A stretch of DNA of 64,000 nucleotides from Neorhizobium galegae (lineage in GTDB: Bacteria; Pseudomonadota; Alphaproteobacteria; Rhizobiales; Rhizobiaceae): NCBI RefSeq assembly GCF_017877055.1, contig NZ_JAGIPG010000005.1, positions 248,001-312,000 of the forward strand, written 5' to 3'. The position numbers and the translations under genes were made by a program. Under the pieces are notes generated by a model. The model was not told where the DNA came from, did no database searches, and worked only from the letters and a program-made list of their open reading frames with translations. Of the stretch, positions 16,524 to 24,849 are shown one piece after another (position 1 is the stretch's first letter; each line of letters begins with the position of its first letter).

Positions 16524-17272
16524 GCGAAACCCCTGTTCTTCTGGTGACCGGCGGAAGCCGCGGCATCGGCGCGGCGGTCTCGCTCATGGCCGCCAGCCGC
16601 GGCTGGCGGGTAGCGGTGAACTACGCAGCCAATCGGGAGGCAGCCGACAAGGTGGTCGCCGAAATCAAGGCAGCCGGCGGCGAGGCGATTGCCATCCAGG
16701 CGGATGTAGGTAAGCCGGAAGAGATCGTCACGATGTTCGAGGCGGTCGATCGGCATTTCGGGCGGCTGGACGGGTTGGTCAACAATGCGGGGATCGTCGA
16801 CATGCCGCAGCGCATCGACGAGATGAGCCCCGAACGCATCGAGCGGATGATGCGGATCAACGTCACCGGCTCGATCCTGTGTGCTGGGGAAGCGGTGCGC
16901 CGCATGTCAACGAAACATGGCGGCAAGGGCGGCGCGATCGTCAATATCTCATCGATGGCGGCCAAGCTTGGCTCTCCGGGGCAGTATGTCGATTACGCGG
17001 CCTCGAAGGCGGCGATCGACACGCTGACTATTGGCCTGGCACGCGAAGTCGCGACCGAAGGCGTGCGCGTCAATGCGATACGCCCGGGCATTATCGACAC
17101 CGATATCCATGCGTCCGGCGGCCTGCCGGACCGGGCGCGTGACATGGCGCCCAGCGTTCCCATGCAACGGCCGGGCAGGGCGGAAGAGGTGGCGGATGCC
17201 GTCCTCTATTTTCTGTCGCCAGCGGCTTCCTACGTAACCGGCGCCATACTCGACGTGAGTGGCGGGCGCTAA
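16520..17272 (+). CDS. SDR family NAD(P)-dependent oxidoreductase
   Basis: A 250-residue classical short-chain dehydrogenase. The cofactor motif TGGSRGIG is at residues 10-17, NNAG follows near residue 88, the catalytic serine is in VNISSMAAKLGS and the YxxxK pair is in YVDYAASKAAID. The tail YVTGAILDVSGGR is typical of FabG-like and sugar dehydrogenase-like members. The Arg/Asn at the end of strand two (VNYAANREAA) suggests NADP preference. It overlaps the preceding gene by 4 bases. A second in-frame ATG lies 9 bases upstream. The substrate cannot be told from sequence. Confidence 0.85.
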   Translation: MSETPVLLVTGGSRGIGAAVSLMAASRGWRVAVNYAANREAADKVVAEIKAAGGEAIAIQADVGKPEEIVTMFEAVDRHFGRLDGLVNNAGIVDMPQRIDEMSPERIERMMRINVTGSILCAGEAVRRMSTKHGGKGGAIVNISSMAAKLGSPGQYVDYAASKAAIDTLTIGLAREVATEGVRVNAIRPGIIDTDIHASGGLPDRARDMAPSVPMQRPGRAEEVADAVLYFLSPAASYVTGAILDVSGGR

Positions 17273-17273
17273 A

Positions 17274-17317
17274 GCAATTCCAGCAAAAGTGCGCAGCGGT
17301 TTTGCGTTCGGAGTTGC
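17274..17317. repeat. 44-bp rhizobial intergenic palindrome, copy 1
   Basis: An imperfect palindrome running from GCAATTCCAGCAAAAG to TTTTGCGTTCGGAGTTGC, directly after the SDR stop. A second 44-base copy in the opposite orientation is at 32353-32396. The inner GCAAAA/TTTTGC and outer GCAATTCC/GGAGTTGC arms pair. Short palindromes of this kind are scattered between genes in Rhizobiaceae. It may fold in the mRNA before lpdA. Confidence 0.75.
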
Positions 17318-17353
17318 GATGAAACGAAGAGATGAAGAGAAGGAAAAAGAACT

Positions 17354-18760
17354 ATGGCTTATGATGTCGTCGTCATCGGAAGCGGCCCCGGCGGTTACGT
17401 CTGCGCGGTGAAGGCTGCCCAGCTCGGCCTCAAGGTGGCGGTCGTGGAAAAGCGCGCCACCTATGGCGGGACCTGCCTCAACATCGGCTGCATCCCATCC
17501 AAGGCGCTGCTGCACGCCTCCGAAATGTTCGCCCACGCCGCTCACGGCATGGATGCGCTCGGCGTCGAGGTCTCTGCTCCGAAGCTCAACCTCGAAAAGA
17601 TGATGGCCCACAAGGACGCGACTGTTAAGTCGAATGTCGACGGCGTCTCGTTCCTGTTCAAGAAGAACAAGATCGACGGCTTCATCGGCACCGGCAAGAT
17701 CGTCTCGGCCGGCAAGGTCTCCGTGACCGGCGACGACGGCAAGGTCCAGGAACTGGAAACCAGGAACATCGTCATCGCCACCGGCTCCGACGTTGCCGGT
17801 ATTCCGGGCGTCAATGTCGAGATCGACGAGAAGGTGATCATTTCGTCCACCGGCGGCATCGCGCTCGAAAAGGTGCCGCAGCACCTGATCGTGGTCGGCG
17901 GCGGCGTCATCGGCATGGAGCTCGGCTCGGTCTGGTCACGCCTCGGCGCCAAGGTCACCGTCATCGAATATCTCGACAAGCTGCTGGGCGGCATGGACGG
18001 CGAAGTCTCCAAGCAGTTCCAGCGGATGATGGCCAAGCAGGGCATGGACATCCGCACGGATGCCAAGGTCACCGGCGTCGAAAAGACCGCCACGGGCGCC
18101 AAGGTCACCTATGAGCCGGTCAAGGGCGGCGAAGCCCAGGCGCTCGAAGCCGACGTCGTGCTGATCGCCACCGGCCGCAAGCCGTATACCGCAGGGCTCG
18201 GTCTGGAAGAAGCCGGCGTCAAACTCGACAATCGCGGCCGCGTCGAGATCGACGGCCACTTCAAGACCAATGTCGAGGGGATCTACGCGATCGGCGACGT
18301 CGTTCGTGGTCCGATGCTCGCCCACAAGGCGGAAGACGAAGGTGTTGCAATGGCCGAAATCATCGCCGGCCAGCATGGCCATGTGAACTATGACGTCATC
18401 CCCGGCGTCGTCTACACCCAGCCGGAAGTGGCGTCCGTCGGCAAGACCGAGGAAGAGCTGAAGGCTGCGGGCATCGCCTACAAGGTCGGCAAGTTCCCGT
18501 TCACCGCCAACGGCCGCGCCCGCGCCATGCTGGCAACGGACGGCTTCGTGAAGATCCTTGCAGACAAGGATACTGACCGGGTTCTCGGCGGCCATATCGT
18601 CGGTTTCGGCGCCGGTGAAATGATCCACGAGATCGCCGTGCTGATGGAATTCGGCGGTTCGTCGGAAGACCTCGGCCGCACCTGCCATGCCCATCCGACC
18701 ATGTCGGAAGCGGTCAAGGAAGCCGCACTCGCGACCTTCTTCAAGCCGATCCATATGTGA
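17354..18760 (+). CDS. lpdA: Dihydrolipoyl dehydrogenase, E3
   Basis: FAD enzyme that reoxidises dihydrolipoamide with NAD for the 2-oxoglutarate dehydrogenase complex. The 468-residue product has the FAD motif VIGSGPGGYVCAV (about residues 6-18), the redox disulfide in GGTCLNIGCIPSKALL (about 38-53), the NAD-binding GGGVIGMELGSVWSRLGAKVTVIE near 180, and the catalytic His-Glu in CHAHPTMSEAVKEAA near the C-terminus. Its place after sucAB marks it as the E3 of this complex. A tandem repeat and a strong terminator follow. Confidence 0.97.
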   Translation: MAYDVVVIGSGPGGYVCAVKAAQLGLKVAVVEKRATYGGTCLNIGCIPSKALLHASEMFAHAAHGMDALGVEVSAPKLNLEKMMAHKDATVKSNVDGVSFLFKKNKIDGFIGTGKIVSAGKVSVTGDDGKVQELETRNIVIATGSDVAGIPGVNVEIDEKVIISSTGGIALEKVPQHLIVVGGGVIGMELGSVWSRLGAKVTVIEYLDKLLGGMDGEVSKQFQRMMAKQGMDIRTDAKVTGVEKTATGAKVTYEPVKGGEAQALEADVVLIATGRKPYTAGLGLEEAGVKLDNRGRVEIDGHFKTNVEGIYAIGDVVRGPMLAHKAEDEGVAMAEIIAGQHGHVNYDVIPGVVYTQPEVASVGKTEEELKAAGIAYKVGKFPFTANGRARAMLATDGFVKILADKDTDRVLGGHIVGFGAGEMIHEIAVLMEFGGSSEDLGRTCHAHPTMSEAVKEAALATFFKPIHM

Positions 18761-18773
18761 GCGCATCTGGCGC

Positions 18774-18813
18774 TTTCAGGCCGGTACGATCAGTTTCAGG
18801 CCGGTACGATCAG
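18774..18813. repeat. Perfect 20-bp tandem duplication
   Basis: TTTCAGGCCGGTACGATCAG occurs twice without a gap or a mismatch, between the lpdA stop and its terminator. It lies outside any gene. It is probably a simple local duplication, perhaps from replication slippage. Confidence 0.9.
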
Positions 18814-18840
18814 AAAGGGTGGGACATTGTCCCGCCCTTT
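18814..18840. terminator. Terminator shared by lpdA and the GFA gene
   Basis: Twelve-base arms AAAGGGTGGGAC and GTCCCGCCCTTT with a 3-base ATT loop and one T-G wobble. It lies between two convergent genes, and the A/T ends make a stem that can work in both directions. Confidence 0.7.
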
Positions 18841-18854
18841 CGCGTCTGTGCTCC

Positions 18855-19247
18855 CTATCCCTCGAAGCGACCTGTGGCGTCGCGATCGCGCTCGTATCGC
18901 CTGGTGAGCGGAAACGGCGGCAACCAGGACTCCCGGCGGATGATCCAGCTTTCGTAGGTTGGCGTCAGCTGGTCGGGGGCATCCAGGGATCCGAGGTTGA
19001 CTTCGATCTCGTCCGCGGTGCGTGCGAAAACCGACGAGCCGCAGCGGGGACAGAAAAACCGGCCGGCGTAATCGCCTGTCTCGCCATCGACCGTCACCGC
19101 ATCCTGGGGAAATATCGCGGAAGCGTGAAAAAGCGCTCCATGATGCTTGCGGCAGTCGAGACAGTGACAAAGGCCGACCCGGTACGGCAGTCCCGACGCC
19201 ACTATTCGGACGTTGCCGCACAGGCAGCCGCCGGTAAATCGATCCAT
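18855..19247 (-). CDS. GFA family zinc protein
   Basis: A 130-residue protein of the GFA family (glutathione-dependent formaldehyde-activating enzyme/centromere protein V). The zinc-binding cysteines are all present: GGCLCGNVRI near the N-terminus, CHCLDCRKHHGALF in the middle and FFCPRCGSSVF near residue 68. GFA of Paracoccus was described as aiding conjugation of formaldehyde with glutathione, though most family members have no shown activity. The gene is convergent with lpdA and divergent from the cytochrome b561 gene. Confidence 0.85.
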   Translation of the reverse strand: MDRFTGGCLCGNVRIVASGLPYRVGLCHCLDCRKHHGALFHASAIFPQDAVTVDGETGDYAGRFFCPRCGSSVFARTADEIEVNLGSLDAPDQLTPTYESWIIRRESWLPPFPLTRRYERDRDATGRFEG

Positions 19248-19479
19248 GTCGCGTCTCCTCCAAGATCAGACGGCGGGAGTTTTTACACCGTCCATCGCCT
19301 TCGGCGCAATTGTTCGCAGTGGGATGATGATCATCGCTTCCAGGCGAACACATGGGTTGGAATTACGATTGGTCAATTCCAGGATTAAATCTTGGACAGG
19401 CTTGCCGCTTTCGCTTGAGCCGGCGGCAAACGGCAATAGACTGGATCCCATTGTTCCAATCTTCTGTAAAGGTCGAGAA

Positions 19480-19968
19480 ATGGCTCTCTCCTTCACGGTG
19501 CCGCAGCGTATCCTGCATTGGCTGATGGCAGCGCTCATCCTTTTCAACCTGATCTTCAGCGATGCCATGGAGACCGCCAGCCGGCTGATGTTCCGCGGTC
19601 AGGCGCTGACGCCGGAGCAGGTGAGTGCGGCGAATATCCATGCCTATGTGGGTATCAGCGTGTTGGTCCTGGCGCTGATCCGGCTCTGTCTGCGGTTCGT
19701 GCAAGGCGTGCCGCCGGAGCCGACACAGGAGCCGCCGTTCCTCCGGGTCGCGGCGAGGATCGGCCACTGGGCGTTCTACGCGCTCTTTTTCGCGATGCCG
19801 TTCGCAGGCATCGGCGCCTGGTATTTTGGCAATACAACGGCCGCGTTCGTCCATTCAGGACCGATGAAACTGCTGATGTGGGCGCTGATCGTCGCCCATA
19901 TCGGCGGCGCGCTGGCGCACCAGTTCTACTGGAAGACCGATGTGCTGAAGCGGATGACGAGCGGTTGA
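19480..19968 (+). CDS. Cytochrome b561
   Basis: A 162-residue inner-membrane di-haem cytochrome of the bacterial b561 (CybB) type with four transmembrane helices. Candidate haem ligands are His in VPQRILHWLMAA (helix 1), His in NIHAYVGISVLVLALIRL (helix 2) and histidines in VAHIGGALAHQFYWKTDVLKRM (helix 4). Members oxidise ubiquinol, in E. coli with superoxide. The frame is open for 267 bases upstream, but the ATG at 19480 after AAAGGTCGAG gives the family length. It is convergent with the TraB/GumN gene. Confidence 0.85.
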   Translation: MALSFTVPQRILHWLMAALILFNLIFSDAMETASRLMFRGQALTPEQVSAANIHAYVGISVLVLALIRLCLRFVQGVPPEPTQEPPFLRVAARIGHWAFYALFFAMPFAGIGAWYFGNTTAAFVHSGPMKLLMWALIVAHIGGALAHQFYWKTDVLKRMTSG

Positions 19969-19984
19969 TGAAGAATGGGCGGCG

Positions 19985-21067
19985 TCAATTGACCGCCGTC
20001 ACCTTGAAGCCCTGTTTCCGGAAGAGCTCGACGAGGCCTTCCTCGCCCGGCAGGTGCAGGGCGCCCACGGCCATGAAGGAGCCACCTTGGCCGAGGATCG
20101 GGGCGGCTCGATCGGCCATCAGATGGTTACGCTTGCTGACGACCAGGTTTTCGAACTCGCCGTAACCGGCTTCGTCCTCGGTGCCGTCGGGTGCCACTGC
20201 TTTCAGCATCGGCATGGCAAGGCCGATCTCACCAGAGAGATAGACTTCCGTCAGCGTCTCGAAGACATCATCGACGCGCTTGCCGAGCTTGATCGTTTCG
20301 ATCAGCGACTTGAGGTGCAGTTCGATCGGGATGGCGTTTAGCGCCGCCGCCTGCTCTTCGAGTGTTTCCAGACCCTTCACCGGCTTGCCCTCGGCGGTTG
20401 CCTGTTCGGCGATCTTCCTGTCGAGGAAGGCGACGTTCTGTGCCTTGCGGGCAAGCTCGCAGGCCGGCACGGAAACGAGCGCCATCAGCATCCAGGGCCG
20501 CATGCGCGACACAGCCGAGAGCGGCACTCCGCGTGCCTTCAGGCCGGCTTCGAGCAGCGCGACATCGTCCTTCGGCAACAACGAATCGATCGTGCTGCCA
20601 TCCGTCAGCATCATCAGTTCCGGTTTGGCGAGCATCTTCGCCATCGCCTTCTTCTCGTCGATGACCTCGTCGGATTCGATGATGATCGTTTTTGCCCTGG
20701 AATGGGCTTCGGCGGCGCCGAGCGGCATTTTCAGAACCCGCGGATCGGACACATGCATGGTGCCGAGCAGGTAGGATGGTTGAAGCCCTTCCTTCTCGAT
20801 CTTCCAGAAGATGCCCCTGCCGTTCGGCACCTTGGCGGCCTCGGTGACGATTTGGTCGTAGAGCGGCGAGTTTTCGGTCTTCATTTCGTCGAGGAGGTTC
20901 CGGCCGTCGCAGCCAGGTGTTTCCGCCCGCGCCGGGGACAGTGAGCCGAGGATCAGAAGAAGGGAGGCAAGCGCCAGGACATGGGCGGCCGCGATCAGCC
21001 ACAGCACGAAACCTTGAGCGCGCTTCATGAAAGCGCCGGTGGGAGAGGCAAAGGCGGGAGTCATCAT
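19985..21067 (-). CDS. TraB/GumN family protein
   Basis: A 360-residue exported or membrane-anchored protein of the TraB/PrgY/GumN (Tiki-like) family. An N-terminal hydrophobic segment (about 20-45, ending SPARA) is a signal peptide or anchor. The family motif YLLGTMHVSDPRVL is near residue 98 and the C-terminal GQGGSFMAVGALHLPGEEGLVELFRKQGFKV contains the paired GALHLPGEEG motif. These conserved Gly-His-Glu motifs are thought to form a metalloprotease-like site. The start may instead be the in-frame ATG at 21028 (MKRAQGFVLW), which gives a more usual signal peptide. Confidence 0.85.
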   Translation of the reverse strand: MMTPAFASPTGAFMKRAQGFVLWLIAAAHVLALASLLLILGSLSPARAETPGCDGRNLLDEMKTENSPLYDQIVTEAAKVPNGRGIFWKIEKEGLQPSYLLGTMHVSDPRVLKMPLGAAEAHSRAKTIIIESDEVIDEKKAMAKMLAKPELMMLTDGSTIDSLLPKDDVALLEAGLKARGVPLSAVSRMRPWMLMALVSVPACELARKAQNVAFLDRKIAEQATAEGKPVKGLETLEEQAAALNAIPIELHLKSLIETIKLGKRVDDVFETLTEVYLSGEIGLAMPMLKAVAPDGTEDEAGYGEFENLVVSKRNHLMADRAAPILGQGGSFMAVGALHLPGEEGLVELFRKQGFKVTAVN

Positions 21068-21156
21068 GTCATCCGTCTGAAGGTTGCCGACATCTTAGCG
21101 ATGCCGGCTGCACAAGCGCTTAACGCAACTGGTTAAAACTTGGTTCATGGGTGGGT

Positions 21157-22092
21157 TCACGCGCGGGGATGGGCGCGGTCGTAGACCTCCAGCAGCCTCG
21201 ACGAATCGACGCCGGTATAGACCTGGGTGGTCGAAAGGCTGGCATGGCCGAGCAGTTCCTGGATGGTGCGCAGGTCGCCGCCGCCGGCGAGCAGATGGGT
21301 GGCGAAGGAATGGCGCAGCGCGTGCGGCGTGGCCGTCTCCGGCAGGCCGAAGGCGCTTCGGAGCTTCTGCATTTCCCGCTGGATGATCGCCGGCTGCAGC
21401 GGACCGCCGCGGGCGCCCCGGAACAGCGGCTTTTCTGCTTCCAGATGGTAGGGGCAGAGTTTCCTGTAGGTCTCGACCGCGTCGAACACGACCTGCAGCA
21501 GCGGCACGAGGCGGGTCTTGCCGCCCTTGCCGGTGATCCGTAGGGTCGTCGCGCCCGGCGCCAGGTTGTCGGGCCTGAGGCCGAGCGCCTCGGAAATGCG
21601 CAGGCCGCAGCCGTAGAGCAGGGTCAGCACGGCGGCATCGCGGGCGGCGATCCACGGCTCCTCCTGCAGCTGGGCGCCGGTGGTCACGAGATTGAGCGCC
21701 TGGCGGTCGGTTAACGGTTTCGGCAGGGATTTCGGCTGTTTTGGCGCACGAATGGCCCCGGCCGCGGCGGCGTTCACCAGGCCCTTTCTCTCGAGATAAC
21801 GAAGAAATGAACGAAGCCCTGCGAGATGCCGGCCGAGCGACCTTGCCCCGGAACCCTCGCGGCGGCGGGCCGCCAGGAAGGCACGCAGGTCGGCGGGACG
21901 CAAGGTGTGAATATCGGCAATCCTGGCGGGACCGCCCAGATGAGTGGTGAGGAACGTCAAAAACTGCCGTGTATCGCGCTCATAGGCATCGAGCGTATTG
22001 CCCGAAAGCCGGCGCTCGCTCGCCAAGCTCTCCAGCCATTCACGACGTTTTTCCGTGAGATCGGGCGCGGCGATAATCAGCAGTTCGTGCAA
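21157..22092 (-). CDS. xerC: Tyrosine recombinase XerC
   Basis: Site-specific recombinase of 311 residues that with XerD resolves chromosome dimers at dif. The N-terminal SAM-like domain (residues about 15-105) contains NTLDAYERDTRQFLTFL. The catalytic residues are all seen: Arg in YGCGLRISEALGL, Lys in TGKGGKTRLVPL, His-x-x-Arg in HALRHSFATHLL, His in LGHASLSTTQVYTG, and the nucleophile Tyr in that last motif. There is no integrase-type neighbourhood, so this is the housekeeping recombinase. It is divergent from the acyltransferase gene. Confidence 0.9.
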   Translation of the reverse strand: MHELLIIAAPDLTEKRREWLESLASERRLSGNTLDAYERDTRQFLTFLTTHLGGPARIADIHTLRPADLRAFLAARRREGSGARSLGRHLAGLRSFLRYLERKGLVNAAAAGAIRAPKQPKSLPKPLTDRQALNLVTTGAQLQEEPWIAARDAAVLTLLYGCGLRISEALGLRPDNLAPGATTLRITGKGGKTRLVPLLQVVFDAVETYRKLCPYHLEAEKPLFRGARGGPLQPAIIQREMQKLRSAFGLPETATPHALRHSFATHLLAGGGDLRTIQELLGHASLSTTQVYTGVDSSRLLEVYDRAHPRA

Positions 22093-22179
22093 GATCTGAC
22101 CCGTTGAATTTGGAGTGGCAGCGCCCCAGATTGCTCTAGACGGCGTTACAGAATCCCTAAGACTGCCTTAGTCCTGGGT

Positions 22180-22194
22180 AACGATGTCATCGTT
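22180..22194. promoter_or_regulatory. Palindrome in the xerC-acyltransferase divergent region
   Basis: AACGATG and CATCGTT are perfect arms around a single T. It lies 51 bases before the acyltransferase start and 88 bases from the xerC start. Nearby CTAAG...CTTAG (22158-22172) is also symmetrical. A dimeric repressor site is possible; nothing identifies the regulator. Confidence 0.3.
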
Positions 22195-22244
22195 CGATCA
22201 TAAGGGGCTGCCATACCAAGCAGGTCCTGCCTGCGGGAGTTTCT

Positions 22245-23174
22245 ATGGCGCGCCGTGATTCTACGACCACTTTTGGACAGTTCGCGGAAACAATCGCCCT
22301 CGTTTCACAAGGCAAACCCGGCCATATCGTCGACACATTGATTGCCGAGCGCGGCCAGCGAATCGTCCAGAACCCGCTCTGGCCGCTGATACGGCCATTT
22401 CTCTACACGCTGCTGCGTTATGGGCGGGCGATCAAATTCGCCAACGACATCTCGACGCTCAACGGCTTCCAGTGCTTCGAATACATGAGCAACCTTCTGA
22501 AGCTGGATGTGACGGTGGCGAATGCCGAGCGCATTCCCGAAAAGGGCGGCTTCATTCTGGTCAGCAATCACCCGACGGGGATTGCCGACGGGGTTGCCGT
22601 CTTCGACCTCCTGAAGTCGCGCCGCCCGGACATGATGGTGTTCGCCAACCGCGATGCGGTGCGCGTCAATCCGCGGTTTGCGGAGATGATCATCCCGGTC
22701 GAGTGGCGGGAGGAGCACAAGACCAAGCTCAAGGCCCGCGAGACGCTGGTGCTGACCAACAAGACCATCGAGGACGGTAAGGTCATGGTGCTGTTTCCCT
22801 CGGGCCGCATCGCCTATTGGGCGGACGGCAAGCTCAACGAGCGGCCGTGGAAGACATCCGCCGTCAGCCTCGCCCGCAAATACAACCTGCCGATACTGCC
22901 GATCCACATGCGGGCGCGCAATTCCGGCCTGTTCTACTGGTTCGCCAAATGGTCGACGGAACTGCGCGACATGACGGTGTTCTACGAACTCCTCAACAAG
23001 AAGGGCGACCATTTCGATTTCACCGTCGGCGGGATGATCCCGCCAGATGCGCTGGAAGGGGACATGACGGACGTCACCAGGGCGCTGGAACAGCACACGG
23101 TGTTCGAGCTTGCCGCGGATGGCGATGCGGTGTTCAAACCCGCCGACAAGGCGCAGACGGCGTCGGCGGCGTGA
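22245..23174 (+). CDS. Lysophospholipid acyltransferase-like (PlsC domain) protein
   Basis: A 309-residue acyltransferase of the PlsC superfamily. The catalytic motif is NHPTGIADG with His109 and Asp115, a spacing of five residues where classical PlsC has four; this HX5D variant is known from the haemolysin/OlsA-like group with NHPxGGxDG. The acceptor-binding motif is LFPSGRIAYW near residue 187, in place of the classical FPEGTR. A hydrophobic segment near residues 43-58 may hold it to the membrane. It starts from ATG after GGGAGTTTCT. The lipid made is unknown. Confidence 0.8.
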   Translation: MARRDSTTTFGQFAETIALVSQGKPGHIVDTLIAERGQRIVQNPLWPLIRPFLYTLLRYGRAIKFANDISTLNGFQCFEYMSNLLKLDVTVANAERIPEKGGFILVSNHPTGIADGVAVFDLLKSRRPDMMVFANRDAVRVNPRFAEMIIPVEWREEHKTKLKARETLVLTNKTIEDGKVMVLFPSGRIAYWADGKLNERPWKTSAVSLARKYNLPILPIHMRARNSGLFYWFAKWSTELRDMTVFYELLNKKGDHFDFTVGGMIPPDALEGDMTDVTRALEQHTVFELAADGDAVFKPADKAQTASAA

Positions 23175-23179
23175 AAGAC

Positions 23180-23617
23180 ATGGGTGTCGTGATTGCGCCG
23201 CTCGGCGATCCGCTTACCGGTGACATCGTTCTGCTGGCGGAAGCGGCCAGGCAGGAAGGCTATAACCACATCCTGCGGATTGCCGAGGAATGGTCTTCGG
23301 GAACCAATCGGTTCGAACGACACGGTGAAAGCCTGCTCGGTGCCCTCGATCAGGGGCTGTTGATCGCCGTCGGCGGGATGACGCTCGAACCGTCGCGGGC
23401 TGACTGGCTGCGGATGCGCCGCTTTTATGTGTCGCAGCCATACCGGGGCAAAGGAGTCGGCAGGCATCTGGCCGAGCGACTGATCGAACGTGCACGTTCC
23501 TTCACACCAGTGGTAACCGTCCATGCGGGCAGCGACGATGCTCGCCGTTTCTGGCAGGCGATGGGATTTCAGCCGCTGACCGGCGAGAGCTATACGCATA
23601 CCCTGCGCCTCATCTGA
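23180..23617 (+). CDS. GNAT family N-acetyltransferase
   Basis: A 145-residue GCN5-related acetyltransferase. The acetyl-CoA binding motif A is RMRRFYVSQPYRGKGVGRHLAERLIERA (Arg/Gln-x-x-Gly-x-Gly form YRGKGVG at about residues 91-97), followed by the motif B region DARRFWQAMGFQPL. An alternative GTG start at 23171 overlaps the stop of the acyltransferase gene, so the two are co-translated in either case. The substrate is unknown. Confidence 0.85.
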   Translation: MGVVIAPLGDPLTGDIVLLAEAARQEGYNHILRIAEEWSSGTNRFERHGESLLGALDQGLLIAVGGMTLEPSRADWLRMRRFYVSQPYRGKGVGRHLAERLIERARSFTPVVTVHAGSDDARRFWQAMGFQPLTGESYTHTLRLI

Positions 23618-23657
23618 GCGGCGTTCTCTTCATCCCGCTCTTTGGTTAGGAAAAGGC

Positions 23658-24800
23658 ATGCTGCTTCGCTCGATGTTCGTCGCCAACTACCGTTCTCTGC
23701 GCTCGATCCGCATGGATCTGGCCGGCGTCAACCTGTTCATCGGTGAAAACGGCGTCGGCAAGTCCAATCTCTATCGTGCCCTGCAGCTAGTGCAGGCGGC
23801 GGTGCGCGGCAATCTGGCCTACGAGATCGCCGCCGAAGGCGGGATGGCGTCGGCGCTCTGGTCCGGTCATCGTCGACAGGAGAAGAATTTCCGTATCAAG
23901 CTCGAGGTCGAGGTTCTTGATGAAGAGCGGGCGGCGACGTTCCGCTACCGGGTCGAGGCGGGGCTTCGTCCACCTATCGATGCAGCGGGCTTTGCCTTCG
24001 AGCCGCAGGTGAAGGAGGAGGAGCTTGTCGTTGAAACCGGTTCGCGGCCCGTGACGATGATGAAACGCACCGGGCCGGGGATCATGGTGCGCGGGACAAG
24101 CGGTCGGATGGAGGAGTATCCCGAAAAGGCCATGACCTCCGAGACGGCGATCGCCCTTCTCGGCGACGCCGGGCATTATCCGGAAGCAGGCGCTTTCCGG
24201 CGGATGGTCGATGGCTGGCGGTTCTTCCATGGTTTTCGCACCGATCGCGGTTCGCCGCTGCGGCAGCCATGCCTTGCAGTGACCTCGCCGCTGCTCGATC
24301 AGGACGGCGGTAACATGGCGGCGGTGTTCGCGACGCTCGTCCATACCCGCGGGGACACGGTGGAGCTCGATAGCGCCATTGCTGCAGCTCTTGGCGGGGC
24401 GAAACTGCATGTGCCTGAGCCGGGTGAATATGCGGAATTCGGTCTGGTCTTTCCCGATTTCCCCAAACGGGTATTCCAGCCGCGCGAGCTTTCCGACGGG
24501 CAGATCCGCTTTCTCGGGCTCGCCGCGGCGCTGATGTCCTATCGACAGCCGCCGCTGATCGCGCTCAACGAACCGGAGGCGAGCCTGCATCCGGACATGC
24601 TGGCGCCGCTCGCCGACATGGTCGCGCAGGCCGCGCGCCACGGCCAGATCTGGATCGTCACCCATTCCGAATCGCTTGCGTCGGCCGTTCGGGAACGTTG
24701 CGGCACGCGGCCGCGGCGGGTGATCCGCAAGGAGGGCGCCACCTGGATCGACGGGATGCGGCCGACCGGCGTCATCGACGGTGAAGACGAGGAAGACTAG
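23658..24800 (+). CDS. AAA family ATPase (ABC/OLD-like, RecF-type head)
   Basis: A 380-residue ABC-type ATPase related to the AAA_21/OLD-like group. Walker A is GENGVGKSNL (about residues 29-38), the ABC signature-like stretch is RELSDGQIRFLGLAAAL near 277, Walker B is PPLIALNEPEASLHPDML near 298, and the switch histidine is in IWIVTHSESLA. There is no coiled-coil insertion long enough for an SMC, and no TOPRIM nuclease domain, unlike full OLD proteins. It is followed by priA. A role in DNA maintenance is possible; stand-alone copies are common and unstudied. Confidence 0.8.
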   Translation: MLLRSMFVANYRSLRSIRMDLAGVNLFIGENGVGKSNLYRALQLVQAAVRGNLAYEIAAEGGMASALWSGHRRQEKNFRIKLEVEVLDEERAATFRYRVEAGLRPPIDAAGFAFEPQVKEEELVVETGSRPVTMMKRTGPGIMVRGTSGRMEEYPEKAMTSETAIALLGDAGHYPEAGAFRRMVDGWRFFHGFRTDRGSPLRQPCLAVTSPLLDQDGGNMAAVFATLVHTRGDTVELDSAIAAALGGAKLHVPEPGEYAEFGLVFPDFPKRVFQPRELSDGQIRFLGLAAALMSYRQPPLIALNEPEASLHPDMLAPLADMVAQAARHGQIWIVTHSESLASAVRERCGTRPRRVIRKEGATWIDGMRPTGVIDGEDEED

Positions 24801-24849
24801 TCCTGTTTAGGGTTCACTTTTGTTCCGGGTTTGGGCATGGTCGCCGCCC

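Noticed and set aside
21157..22092. The tyrosine recombinase as the integrase of a mobile island
   Set aside because: It has XerC layout and length, is not beside the tRNA gene, and there are no phage or island genes around it.
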